Shown here in pieces: positions 1-8,408 of a DNA stretch of 45,901 nt. Where the stretch lies: positions 1 to 45,901 of the forward strand of contig JADJXW010000015.1 in the NCBI GenBank assembly GCA_016720075.1, read 5' to 3'. A program made the position numbers and the translations under genes. The notes under the pieces were generated by a model, which saw nothing but the letters and a program-made list of their open reading frames with translations, made no database searches and was not told where the DNA came from. The stretch comes from Pseudomonadota bacterium. Its GTDB lineage: Bacteria > Pseudomonadota > Gammaproteobacteria > Steroidobacterales > Steroidobacteraceae. Numbering within the stretch: position 1 is the first letter of the stretch; the number at the start of each line of letters is the position of its first letter.

Positions 1-1475
1 TCGGTCGAGAACAGGAACCCGCTGACCTTGTCGTGGATCATCACCAGCGAATTCTCGTGCCCCGGCGGCGTCCAGACGTCGAACTTCAGCGGCATCGCGT
101 CGGTGCCGAGATCGAACTGGTCACCCTCCTGCACGTTCCTTACCTGCCGGATGTGATCCTTCGTGGCAAGCACAGCGGCAAGTCCCGCCCAGCTGCGATG
201 GTTCGCATACACCGGAACTCCCGCGTCCAGGAAATTCTGCGCCTGCGCGATGTGGTCGCCGTGTGCATGGCCTATCACGAGCTTCAGCGGCTTGGTGGTC
301 AGCATCCTGACCTTGTCGTACAGCGTGCCGCCCAACTGGTCGGTGCTGTTCCACGGGGTCTGCAGCGCATCGAAGACGACCGCGGAGTGTGGTCCTTCGA
401 TGAGCCAGGCCATCGAGCGCACCGACTCGGCGTCGCTGTACAGGCGGGTGACTTTCGGGGTGACCGGGCCCCTGGCCGGATCGAAGTTGCCGGGCTCGAC
501 CACATCGGCGCCGTAGACCGACTGCCAGGGACGAACCAGGTTCCACCTGAACGTGCGCACAGGGCTTACCGCAACGCCATTCTTCACCGCCACCGTTTTC
601 CAGGTGACCAGGCGGTAGGGTTGGGGCCCCTTGGCGCCGGAACGTTCACCGACCAGCTCCTGGATGTGGCCGGTTGCCGTGACGTCGTACGGCACGCGGG
701 TAAGGGAGGTCCGGGGATCGGTGCCGTCGGTGGTGTAGTAGATGGTGGCTTCCGGCGTGGGCGACGTGAGATGTATGAAGCGCCGGGGCGCGTAGTTCCG
801 GTCGGCAAGCAGCCTCTGGAAGGTGGCGTCGTCCACCCGGCCGGCCGCACCTGCGCTGCCAGCGCCTTCTGGCAGCAGCGTGAGGTGCGCCGCGGCCTGC
901 TTCGGCATGGCCTGGACCACCACGGCCGATTTGGCAGCGACGGCACGGAACACCGCCTGCGCCTCTGCGGCGGTAATCGCAGCCGCAGGAGCGAACGTGC
1001 TGCGCGTGCGGCCGGGCATGAACCCGGCGGCAACCAGCGCGGCGACGCTGGGTTTCGCAGCGTAGGAAATGGCGCCGGCGTCGCTGAAGGCGTTGAGCGC
1101 GCTAGTGTCGGAAGGCGTTGGCAGGAAGTACGCCTTCGCGAATATCACGGCGGCGTCCTCGCGCGTCATCCGTGCCGTGGGGTTGAACCTTCCCCGCGCG
1201 TCCGGCGAGATGACGTTTTCCTCATACGCGTTCTCGATCTGCTTGCCGTACGGGTCCTCCGCATTCACATCGGCAAAGGTCCGCAGCGGCACCTTCCAGT
1301 AGTCGTTGTAGCCGGAGGCGTGGTACCAGCCGAAGTAGTCCGATACCTGCGCGACGAACTGCGCGCGGGTGAGTTCATTGCCCGCCGGTGGCGCGGAAAC
1401 GGTACTGGAAACATGCGCGCACCCGGCCAGACCCAGCGCGATCAGGATCGACGCGGACAGTCTGATCTTCATCAT
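1..1475 (-). CDS. SLH / chitobiase-like / metallo-beta-lactamase-fold lipoprotein (3' end outside window)
   Basis: Open frame of 491 codons that reads off the left edge, so the C-terminus is missing. It starts at tandem ATG ATG codons behind AAGGA. Residues 1-20 form a lipoprotein signal peptide ending in a lipobox (LAGC). Residues about 30-115 resemble an S-layer-homology repeat (LTRAQFV, FADV, FNPTARMTRED), followed by a second SLH-like stretch. Around residue 240 a chitobiase/hexosaminidase C-terminal-like beta domain appears (ATIYYTTDGTDP). The last third is a metallo-beta-lactamase-fold hydrolase with the zinc motif HAHGDH (H-x-H-x-D-H). By family it is a periplasmic or surface-anchored zinc hydrolase; the substrate cannot be told. 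It lies 8 nt after the SnoaL-like gene and is probably co-transcribed with it. The domain calls rest on motifs read by eye. Confidence 0.8.
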   Translation of the reverse strand, partial: MMKIRLSASILIALGLAGCAHVSSTVSAPPAGNELTRAQFVAQVSDYFGWYHASGYNDYWKVPLRTFADVNAEDPYGKQIENAYEENVISPDARGRFNPTARMTREDAAVIFAKAYFLPTPSDTSALNAFSDAGAISYAAKPSVAALVAAGFMPGRTRSTFAPAAAITAAEAQAVFRAVAAKSAVVVQAMPKQAAAHLTLLPEGAGSAGAAGRVDDATFQRLLADRNYAPRRFIHLTSPTPEATIYYTTDGTDPRTSLTRVPYDVTATGHIQELVGERSGAKGPQPYRLVTWKTVAVKNGVAVSPVRTFRWNLVRPWQSVYGADVVEPGNFDPARGPVTPKVTRLYSDAESVRSMAWLIEGPHSAVVFDALQTPWNSTDQLGGTLYDKVRMLTTKPLKLVIGHAHGDHIAQAQNFLDAGVPVYANHRSWAGLAAVLATKDHIRQVRNVQEGDQFDLGTDAMPLKFDVWTPPGHENSLVMIHDKVSGFLFST

Positions 1476-1483
1476 TGCGTCCT

Positions 1484-2115
1484 TCAGCGCTCGCTCTTCG
1501 CGATCACCTGCGTTACCGGCGCGCCGGTAATCGGGTGGGCGTAGTGGAACGGCATGAACTGCCGGCCGAGGGGTTCCAGCGGCGGAGTAGGGGCGCGCTG
1601 CGGCGGCATCTCGGCGCTGGCGGGCGCGCTCTGGAACCACATGTACTGGTAATCGTGCGAAACGTAGTACGTCGGCACCCAGAACAGCACGGCGATCTTC
1701 CAGACGCCGTTCTCCTTCACGTAGGTGTTCTCGTACACGCCTTCCGCGTACATCATCGCGCCGCCGGACAGCGAACCCGGAGGCCCCCGCCGGTGGCCGG
1801 CGCGGCAGGGGCGCTGCCCGGAATTGCCTGGCGCTGCGGACCGCCGCCAGCCTGCACCACGCCGCGCCAGCGGCCCTGGGCATGCGTTCTATCGGGTGCC
1901 ACCGTGACGATGCCCTGGCCCTGCATGTGATTGATCACCTGCAGGCGCCTGAGGCCACTGACACCGTTGCCATTCACGTCCCGAAGGAACTTCAGGACAT
2001 TGTCCTTGCCGACATCCTCGATGTCCTCGAGGATACCGACGCGGTTCTCCACCAGCACGTCGAGCTTGTGCTCGAGGTTGGCGATTCTCTTCAGCAGATT
2101 GTCACGACTGTCCAT
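1484..2115 (-). pseudogene. SnoaL/NTF2-like protein, frameshifted and internally shortened
   Basis: The reading frame starts at MDSRDNLLKRIANLEHKLD (ATG at 2113-2115) and runs in one frame to about 1788; the conserved C-terminal half (MMYAEGVYENTYVKENG, then VWKIAVLFW) continues in another frame to the stop at 1484. Adding one base to the run of five C (G on the coding strand) at 1784-1788 joins both halves into 211 codons. The family (SnoaL-like, NTF2 fold) usually has a helical N-terminus followed by a long conserved stretch; here the text jumps from LEDIED to KDNVLKFLR, so about 50 residues of the core seem to be missing as well. Members are small cyclases, isomerases or ligand-binding proteins. 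The gene is second to last in the minus-strand row that ends in the metallo-hydrolase lipoprotein. Confidence 0.6.
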
Positions 2116-2132
2116 GGCGGATTCCCGTAAAG

Positions 2133-2519
2133 TTAGCGATGCGAACTGGTTCCCTGCGCGAGGTACCGGGCGAGAACCGACAACTCGGTGTCGCTGATCT
2201 CGGTCTTGCGGAACGGCGCCATCACCGAAACGCCATTGCACGCCCAGAAGCGCACCAGCTCGGGCGTGAGGTCGTTCCATTCACGGATCACGCCGGACTT
2301 GACGCCCTGGTACTTCACGCTGAGCGCATTCTCGGTGCTGTCCGGTGCCAGCGCGGCGGCAGCCAGCAGTTCTTCGGGTTTGCCGCGCAGCGGCGAGTAG
2401 GCGTCGCGATGCAACTCCAGGTCCGCATCGCTGGTGAACGACCACTCGGCGCCGATGACGCGTTCGAATTCGGCCAATGCGCGACGGAAACCCGCCTCTG
2501 CGGCAGAAGTGTCTGCTGC
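2133..2519 (-). pseudogene. Remnant: FAD-oxidoreductase N-terminal piece joined to a cytochrome-like C-terminus
   Basis: One open frame contains two unrelated pieces. The first (EFERVIGAEWSFTSDADLEL, HRDAYSPLRGKPEE, AAALAPDSTE) matches the N-terminal region of VAO/4-cresol-dehydrogenase-type FAD-linked oxidoreductases, proteins normally of about 500 residues. It stops before the FAD-binding core. The frame then continues into VKSGVIREWNDLTPELVRFW and FRKTEISDTELSVLARYLAQ, which looks like the C-terminus of a small class I cytochrome c, without a CxxCH haem site. The simplest reading is one or more deletions that removed almost the whole oxidoreductase and the haem-binding half of the cytochrome. 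No convincing ribosome binding site was seen. The family assignments are from remembered patterns and need a search. Confidence 0.5.
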
Positions 2520-2734
2520 CAGAGCTGAGTGAGATCGCCGTTGTAGCGGCTGATGCGTGCGCCTTGCGCCGCGGCGATTGCACCGAAGCGACGACTGGCG
2601 GCAAGCCGGGTGTCCACCAGCACGAACAGAGCGCCAGGCGCAGAGTCAGCTTCCGCAAGGGTGAAAGCATGCGCTGCGAGCGGTAGTGTGCCCGTGGCAA
2701 TCAATGACTGCCGGATGAAATCACGTCGATGCAT
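2492..2734 (-). pseudogene. Truncated Tat-exported protein, function unknown
   Basis: An ATG at 2732-2734 with a clear GAGGGG ribosome binding site opens a frame with a twin-arginine signal (HRRDFIRQ, then a hydrophobic stretch ending in AAHA). The mature part reads FVLVDTRLAASRRFGAIAAA and GARISRYNGDLTQLW, recognisable as a small exported protein of unknown function. After about residue 81 (near 2492) the frame turns into composition unlike protein and formally ends at 2315, while the adjacent frame carries the oxidoreductase remnant. The C-terminal half is therefore missing. It is the first gene of the minus-strand row at the left edge, and its intact start with signal and ribosome binding site shows the row was once expressed. 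Confidence 0.5.
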
Positions 2735-2827
2735 GCTGCCCCTCAACACAACACGGCGCCGGTTTATTGCCGGTCTGGCTGGATCATAGCCCACGCCCGG
2801 CGTCCGGATGACCGAGGGCGCGCGGGA

Positions 2828-4111
2828 TCAGGCCTGCCGCGGCCACTCGATGAGCATCGATGCGCCGCCCAGATCGGCGCTGACGCCCGCGGCGGCCCGT
2901 CCACCATGCAGTGCGGCGACCCGCGACACGATGGCCAGCCCCAATCCGATGCCGCCTGTTGAACCCTGCCGCTGGGTGTCGTGGGAGGTGAAGGCGCGAA
3001 AGATCTCTTCGCGCTTGTCCGGGGCAACGCCCGGGCCATCGTCCTCGACGAGAATCTGGTAGGTCGACCCCTGCTGTCTGGCGCTCACCCGGATCACTTG
3101 GCGCGCGTAACGGCCTGCGTTGGCCACCAGATTGCTCACGGCAAGCTCCATGAGCCGCGGGTCCATGTTCACGCTGCCAGCGCGGCCATCAACCGCCAGC
3201 TCGACGGGCCTGTCTGGCGGGCTCGCCGCTGCCAGTACATGTTGCAGCCAGCCGTGCAGTTCCACTTCCTGCCAGTCCATCCGCAGGTCTGGGTGGTCCA
3301 GCTTTGCATGCTCCAGCAGCCGGGTGATCAGGTTGTCGACCTGCGTCACGTCGCTGTTGATCTCGCGCAACTGCTCGCGGACCCGCTCGCGCGAGCCATT
3401 GTCCAGCACCGCAAGCGCAAAGCGGATGCGGGCCAGCGGCGTGCGCATCTCATGCGAGAGCGCTGCTGTCAGTTCCTTCTGGCCCTGGATCATCTGGCTC
3501 AGGCGAAGTGACATGTCATCCAGATTGTGCGCAAGGTCGTGGAGTTGCGTGACCTGCGAGGCGGTGCGAAGGGGTTCCCGGTAGTCCGCGGAAAAACGAC
3601 GCGAGGCTTCCGTGAGCAGCGTCATGTCGCGCAGCAGCGGCCGTAACCACAACCCGACGATCACCAGGATCGACAGATAGAACAGCATCGGCAGCACGCG
3701 CGAGCCGAAGCCTGTGCCAGGCTCTTGCAAAGGTCCGATGCGAATAGTTGCCCCAAGCGCTGGCGACCACTTCAGCACCAGGCGTTCGTTGTCACTGTTC
3801 AGCACCGCCACAGGATCGATTGACGCCTCTGCGCCGGCAGGAGCAGCGTCGAGCAGTTGAACCCCAAGGCTTGCGTCACGGGCAATGCGATTCAGCGCGG
3901 CCGCGCGAGCCTCGGACGGGACATCGAGCAACCGTGACTCCACCAGACGGAAGGTTGCCCCGACCCACGCGTCCGTTCCGCGAGGTTCTGCAGGTTGCAG
4001 CCGGGAGAAAACCAGATCCAGCACCAGTGCCGCCACCATCAGGCCGCCCGCCAGCGCGACATACGAGCGGATCATCAGGCGACGTGTGCCGGGTCGATGG
4101 CTCCTCAACAT
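2828..4111 (-). CDS. Sensor histidine kinase, RstB-like
   Basis: 427 residues. The N-terminus has a transmembrane helix (SYVALAGGLMVAALVLDLVF), a periplasmic sensor region of about 130 residues, a second helix (VLPMLFYLSILVIVGLWL) and a HAMP-type linker. The HisKA box ALSHEMRTPLARIRFAL carries the phospho-accepting histidine near residue 220. The HATPase domain shows an N box (LVANAGRY), G1 (VEDDGPGVAP), an F box (IFRAF) and G2 (GGIGLGLAIV). The start overlaps the stop of the regulator gene by 7 nt, so translation is probably coupled; an alternative start at Met13 (4075) would drop a basic leader. In this gene order (mipA, DUF3019, regulator, kinase) it should sense envelope conditions and phosphorylate the regulator encoded just upstream. 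RstB is the nearest well-known relative by layout; orthology is not proven. Confidence 0.9.
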   Translation of the reverse strand: MLRSHRPGTRRLMIRSYVALAGGLMVAALVLDLVFSRLQPAEPRGTDAWVGATFRLVESRLLDVPSEARAAALNRIARDASLGVQLLDAAPAGAEASIDPVAVLNSDNERLVLKWSPALGATIRIGPLQEPGTGFGSRVLPMLFYLSILVIVGLWLRPLLRDMTLLTEASRRFSADYREPLRTASQVTQLHDLAHNLDDMSLRLSQMIQGQKELTAALSHEMRTPLARIRFALAVLDNGSRERVREQLREINSDVTQVDNLITRLLEHAKLDHPDLRMDWQEVELHGWLQHVLAAASPPDRPVELAVDGRAGSVNMDPRLMELAVSNLVANAGRYARQVIRVSARQQGSTYQILVEDDGPGVAPDKREEIFRAFTSHDTQRQGSTGGIGLGLAIVSRVAALHGGRAAAGVSADLGGASMLIEWPRQA

Positions 4112-4866
4112 TCCGGCCCCCAGGCATCGGGAACCAGCAGATAGCCCTTGCCCCAGATCGTCTTGATGCGGGTGGGATTGTCGGCGCTGTCACCCAGTTT
4201 TCGCCGCAGGCGCGAAACCCGCGCGTCCGCCGAGCGGTCCTGGCCGTTGTAATCGATGCCGCGCACCGCGCGGAAGACTTCATTGCGGCTCACGATCTGG
4301 CCGGCGCGCTGTGCGAGCAGGTTGAGCAGTTCGAACTCCTGCGTGGTCATTGGCACCAGCTTCCCGGCAAGGTGCACGGTCCGGGCTTTCGGGCTCACCT
4401 GCAGGGAGCCCAGCCGGATATCCGGCGCCGGGGTGCCCGAGTCCGGCGTCTCGGCGAGATATCGGGAAGCGGCATCGTGTTCGCGCGCGCTGGGTCCCGC
4501 GCGCCGCAGCAGCGCGCGCAGTCGTGCCAGCAGCACTATCGGATCGACTGGCTTGGCCACATAGTCATCGGCGCCGGCCTCCAGTCCGATCACCTGGTTC
4601 AGGTCGGTGTCCAGCGCCGTCAGCATTAGAATCGGAACGCGGCTGACGCGGCGCAGTTCGCGGCACAGCGTCAGTCCATCGATGCCCGGCAGCATGAGAT
4701 CCAGCAACACGATGTCCGGCTGTTGCTGATGGAAGCGTTCAAGGGCGCGATCACCTCGGGACTCAATGGCGACGCGCAGACCGTTCTGGACCAGGTACTG
4801 CGCGGTCAGCTCGGCCAGTCGCTGATCGTCCTCGATCAGCAGCACATCGATGGGTTTGCCGCTCAC
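4105..4866 (-). CDS. OmpR/PhoB-type response regulator, RstA-like
   Basis: 253 residues from a GTG start with GGGGA upstream. The receiver domain (about 6-120) has the acidic pair (LLIEDD), the phospho-acceptor Asp in LLDLMLPGIDG near residue 55, the conserved Thr in MLTALD and the Lys in VAKPVDP. After a linker of about 35 residues comes a winged-helix Trans_reg_C domain (MTTQEFELLNLLAQ, VSRNEVFRAVRG, DRSADARVSRLRRKLGD, IWGKGYLL). It is the cytoplasmic partner of the kinase encoded next to it, overlapping by 7 nt. The likely target is the upstream mipA/DUF3019 promoter region, as inferred from the shared operon. Between DUF3019 and this gene (4867-4933) there are a GACATGTC palindrome and a short GC hairpin with no U tract. 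Confidence 0.92.
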   Translation of the reverse strand: MSGKPIDVLLIEDDQRLAELTAQYLVQNGLRVAIESRGDRALERFHQQQPDIVLLDLMLPGIDGLTLCRELRRVSRVPILMLTALDTDLNQVIGLEAGADDYVAKPVDPIVLLARLRALLRRAGPSAREHDAASRYLAETPDSGTPAPDIRLGSLQVSPKARTVHLAGKLVPMTTQEFELLNLLAQRAGQIVSRNEVFRAVRGIDYNGQDRSADARVSRLRRKLGDSADNPTRIKTIWGKGYLLVPDAWGPEC

Positions 4867-4933
4867 AACACATCCCCAGACATGTCGACTGCGGCGCTCG
4901 CGCCGCCGATCTTCCGGATGCAGGCGCAGCAGT

Positions 4934-5293
4934 TCAACCCTTGACGGCGCTGAGGCGGCGCGCTTCTCCCGAGGTAGTGATCCAGTAGTAGAAATCGCGC
5001 GTCACCGTGACGCGATCGGAGTGCGCTCCCGTGCTGGCCTGGGTCCAGCAGCGTAGTGGTTCGCGCCGCTCGTCGCTGCCCAGGCAATAGTCGCCCGGCG
5101 CGCTGCTTTTCCAGTCGATCTCGAACACCGTCGCGCAGCTCGCGGAATCGCGACCCGCAATGCACATGACCGGACGCACCCGCAGGCGGGGTGCATCAAC
5201 ACCTGGTGTCGCGGCCAGGCCAAGGTGGCCCGTCGAGGCCAGCGCCAGCAGTGCGACACCCGGGACAGTGAAGCGTTTAACCAGGCGTGACAT
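4934..5293 (-). CDS. DUF3019 family exported protein
   Basis: 119 residues, starting at MSRLVKRFTVPGVALLALAS, a typical Sec signal peptide ending near LGLAA. The mature part is small and carries three cysteines (VMCIAGRD, SASCATVFEIDW, YCLGSDE) plus a further one in LRCW, suggesting disulphides in the periplasm. The pattern RVRPVMCIA...C...FEIDW...DYCL matches the DUF3019 family as I know it, which is repeatedly found beside a MipA/OmpV protein and an RstAB-like pair in gammaproteobacteria. Its start lies 4 nt downstream of the mipA stop. The function is unknown; a periplasmic partner of MipA or ligand of the sensor kinase is a reasonable guess from context only. Confidence 0.82.
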   Translation of the reverse strand: MSRLVKRFTVPGVALLALASTGHLGLAATPGVDAPRLRVRPVMCIAGRDSASCATVFEIDWKSSAPGDYCLGSDERREPLRCWTQASTGAHSDRVTVTRDFYYWITTSGEARRLSAVKG

Positions 5294-5297
5294 GTCT

Positions 5298-6118
5298 TCA
5301 GAAGCTGTAGGCGAAGCCGCCGAAGTAGGCTCGCACGGCGCGCTGTTCGACCAGCGGACTGTGCGCCGCGTCCGCGTTGAGTCGCTCATGGTTGAAGGTC
5401 GCCACGAAGCGAAGGCGCCGCGAGAAGTAGTAGCTGCTGCGCACACCCAGCTGCCAGTTCAGCCCATCGCCCGCGTCGTAGCGGGCAGGGCGGCACTGGC
5501 CTCGCCAGCGCGCACGCCCCAGTAGTAGTCGTTCAGTTCGCCACTCTTGTAGCGCAGCAGGATCGACGGCTCGAGTGTCCAGCGCCGGCCCTGGATCGCG
5601 TAGCCGTACTCCAGGTCGGCACCAAAGCCATTGTGCACACTGCTGACGTCCTGGAATCCAGCCAGTGACATGCGGCCCCATCGTCCGTCCACCAGGTATT
5701 CCACGCCCGTTTCGATGGCGTATCGCCGCTTTGGAGGTTTCAGGGGGGCGGGGGTCGCCAGCGGAGCGCCGGTGACGCTGACGGAGACGAAGCGCGTGCT
5801 GGTTCTGCTGAAGAACACGCGATCGGAGTTCGCGCGCACGACAAAGCTGGCCGTTCCTGCGGGGCGGTTCATGAAGGTGAGGCCCAGGTCGCCATTGTCG
5901 AAGAAGAACCGTTTGCCGAACCAGGCGATGTCCAGGTCGACGGCCACGGGAATATCACGGGACTGGATCAGTGGATTGCTGCGTTCGCCATAGCCCAGCG
6001 CGACGCCGAGGCGCCATGGGGAATCCGGCTTGGCAGGCGCCTGGGCAAACGCACAGCCTGCGAACAGCCAGGCACCGACCAGCCCCACGGTCAGGGCAGG
6101 AGATTTGGGATGGAGCAT
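5298..6118 (-). pseudogene. MipA/OmpV family outer-membrane protein, one-base frameshift
   Basis: Starts at MLHPKSPALTVGLVGAWLFA with a signal peptide ending AFAQ; family features follow (WRLGVALGYGERSNPL, DIAWFGKRFFFDNGDLGL, GVEYLVDGRWGRM). The frame breaks at the GGG (coding-strand CCC) at 5483-5485. The last 60 residues (RYDAGDGLNWQLGVRSSYYF, ending AYFGGFAYSF) continue in another frame to the stop at 5298. One extra base restores 274 codons, a normal MipA length. MipA-type proteins are outer-membrane beta-barrels; E. coli MipA bridges MltA and PBP1B in murein synthesis, and other members affect envelope stress and antibiotic sensitivity. It is the first gene of the minus-strand module with DUF3019 and the two-component pair. 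The terminal aromatic residue fits outer-membrane insertion. Confidence 0.82.
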
Positions 6119-6335
6119 CGTGATAGTTTCTCCGCTTCTTCCCCGCGGTCTGCAGTGTCTTGTACAGGATGCGTGCAAAAGTGTAACGCTCCGGACAAGC
6201 GATCGCGCTGCCCGCCGCGCCGGTGACATATCCGGACACTTTCCATTCAGGATTGCCATGGATTGCCCGGCTGCGCCTGCATAGTCTCGTGGCCATCAGC
6301 GGCAGATGCGCCGCAGCCAGAGACAGGAGTTTTCC

Positions 6336-8408
6336 ATGTCAAGCATACGGACTAATGCTCACACGACACGGTTCCGCGCAGCTGCAGCGGCCTTCACGAT
6401 GCTGGTGCTGGTCGGATGCGGGGAAGGCAGTGTGTCGGATCCGCCAGCTCCGCAGGCCGAGGCCCCGGGTCTGTTGCGCAGGGTCACATCCGACACCGAG
6501 CTGGAAAACCTGCTCAAATCCGCCATCCGCGCCGCCCCGTCGACCGATCAGCTGGCCGTGGCCGTCGCGGCACCGGCAGCCGCGTTCTCGGGAACCTATA
6601 CCCAGGAGGCGCGTGTCGATGAAGCCGATACCGTGCGCTACGACGGCAGCCTGCTCTTCGTCGCGCCGTCGCGATCCTTCTCGTGCTGCTTCGTGGCCGA
6701 TCCGCTGGCAGCTGGCCCCGCCAATCCGCCGCCTCTGCCTGATCGTTCGATCCGCATCCTGCGCACGAACCCGACCGCGGCCACGGCCTCGCCGGTTGGG
6801 CGAATCCCGCTCGAATCCGGCGTTTCGGTGCAGGGCCTGTACACCACCGGCGATCGGCTGGTCGCTCTGACTTCCGAAGCCTATTTCGGAACTTTCGGCC
6901 AGTTCTGGATCGGGTTGCCATACTGGGCGCCGCGCAAGTTCGGTCTTCGCATCTTCGATATCGTCGATCCGGTGGCCCCGCGCACGCTGTTCACCGCGAG
7001 CCTGGATGGCACCTTCGTCGACAGTCGGCGCGTTGGCGACCGGATCTACGTGGTGAGTCGATACGCGCCGCGCGTGCTGCTCGATGCTCCGGGTCGAGCC
7101 GCCGCCGACAGCGCGTCCCTGGCGTCGCTGCTGCCACAGATCACCGTGAACGGCGCTTCCCGGCCGCTCGTCGATCCACTTCGCTGCTATGTGACGAACG
7201 ATGCAAGCGATTCTGACAGCGCCGTCATCACCAGCATCACGGTCATTCCCGTGTCGAATCCTGGGGATTTCACGACGACCTGCTACAACGAGGACGCCTA
7301 CGGCCTCTACATGTCCGAGCAGTCGATCTACCTCACGCAATACCGCGTGGCGGCAGGAGTCCCCGGTTCAGGCTCGGGCCAGCGCACGCGAATTCACCGT
7401 TTCGAGATCAGTGGGGCGGCGCCTGTCTATCGCGGGTCCGCCGAGATCGATGGTGCCGTCTGGACCGGCGGCCAGGCGGACTTTCGCATGAGCGAGGCCA
7501 ATGGATTGCTGCGCGTCATGACCTCCGATGCCGTGAACGACGCGACTGACAACGTGGATCACCGCCTTTATGTGCTGCGGCAGAGCAGTGCTCGCACGGA
7601 GCTGGAGATTGTCGGGCAGCTTCCCAACAGCCGGCGGCCCGAGGAAATTGGCAAACCCAATGAGTCGCTGTTTGGCGTCCGCTTCCTCGCGGATCGCGCG
7701 TTCGCGGCAACCTTTCGCCGGATCGATCCGCTCTATGCTTTCGACCTGACGGACCCAACCGATCCGCGCATTGCCGGCTCGCTGGAGCTTCCCGGGTTCT
7801 CGGATCTGCTGCACCCGGTGAGCGCCAGCCTGCTGCTGGGGATAGGGCAGGCTGACAACGGTGGAGTTCGCGTGGCGCTTTTCGATGTCTCGCGACTGGA
7901 CCAGCCGCGAGAAGTCGGTGGTTACACCTATGGAGCCGCGGGCACGTACAGCGAGGCACGTCATGATCGACATGCCTTCGCCTATCTGGCGGACGTCAAC
8001 GGGGTCGATCACTTTGCCGTGCCGGTCAACCTGTATTCGTCCGACGGGCAGTACCGGTTCATCAGTTCATCCCTGCAGCTGTTCGAGGTCCGCAACAAGA
8101 CGCAGCCAGCCAGCACGCTGCTGATCGAGGCTGGGCGAGTGGTGGCACGCACCACCACATCCCAGGTGCCGGCCTATCCGGTAGCGCGCGCGCGCGTTCC
8201 TGCACCCGACCAGCGTCTTCTTTGTGGCGGACGACGAGGTTCTGGGCGCGAGCTGGGCCCAGCCGGCACTGGTAAACGGGCCCTATTGATCCCGGTTTCG
8301 TTGCTGCAAGGCGTACTCGGAGCGGGGGCTATACTCCCGGCGGGCCTTCTTCCACGGATTTCGGGCCCGCGCGGGAGTCCCCAATGCTTGTCTTGTTGGC
8401 CGGCCTGA
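6336..8408 (+). CDS. Secreted beta-propeller domain lipoprotein, C-terminus frameshifted
   Basis: ATG at 6336 follows an AGGAG ribosome binding site. The signal peptide ends in a lipobox (VLVGC). The mature protein fits the beta-propeller family (Beta_propel): EARVDEADTVRYDGSLLFVA, IRILRT, GDRLVALTSE, LRIFDIVDPVAPR, RVGDRIYVVSR, ETELEI-like blade strands and FAYLADVNGVDHFAVPV. As written the frame ends at 8408, inside nnrU, with a nonsense tail after residue 615. The proper tail (TSVFFVADDEVLGASWAQP, ending NGPY) is in another frame and stops at 8289. The switch falls in a (GC)6G tract at 8184-8196; one more GC unit would restore the frame. The protein is presumably anchored to a membrane and faces the periplasm or surface; its ligand is unknown. 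Confidence 0.85.
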   Translation: MSSIRTNAHTTRFRAAAAAFTMLVLVGCGEGSVSDPPAPQAEAPGLLRRVTSDTELENLLKSAIRAAPSTDQLAVAVAAPAAAFSGTYTQEARVDEADTVRYDGSLLFVAPSRSFSCCFVADPLAAGPANPPPLPDRSIRILRTNPTAATASPVGRIPLESGVSVQGLYTTGDRLVALTSEAYFGTFGQFWIGLPYWAPRKFGLRIFDIVDPVAPRTLFTASLDGTFVDSRRVGDRIYVVSRYAPRVLLDAPGRAAADSASLASLLPQITVNGASRPLVDPLRCYVTNDASDSDSAVITSITVIPVSNPGDFTTTCYNEDAYGLYMSEQSIYLTQYRVAAGVPGSGSGQRTRIHRFEISGAAPVYRGSAEIDGAVWTGGQADFRMSEANGLLRVMTSDAVNDATDNVDHRLYVLRQSSARTELEIVGQLPNSRRPEEIGKPNESLFGVRFLADRAFAATFRRIDPLYAFDLTDPTDPRIAGSLELPGFSDLLHPVSASLLLGIGQADNGGVRVALFDVSRLDQPREVGGYTYGAAGTYSEARHDRHAFAYLADVNGVDHFAVPVNLYSSDGQYRFISSSLQLFEVRNKTQPASTLLIEAGRVVARTTTSQVPAYPVARARVPAPDQRLLCGGRRGSGRELGPAGTGKRALLIPVSLLQGVLGAGAILPAGLLPRISGPRGSPQCLSCWPA

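Noticed and set aside
33..1544. Plus-strand open frame of 503 codons
   Set aside because: It is a GC-rich shadow of the minus-strand metallo-hydrolase lipoprotein, which has a ribosome binding site, lipobox and recognisable motifs.
4895..4910. GCGGCGC-TC-GCGCCGC hairpin between DUF3019 and the regulator as a terminator
   Set aside because: No U tract on either strand, and the flanking genes look like one operon; in such GC-rich DNA short hairpins of this kind are frequent.
6161..6188. Repeated GTACA/GTGCA/GTGTAA words upstream of mipA as OmpR/RstA-type boxes
   Set aside because: Spacing is irregular (11 and 8 nt) and matches are weak; not enough to call an operator.
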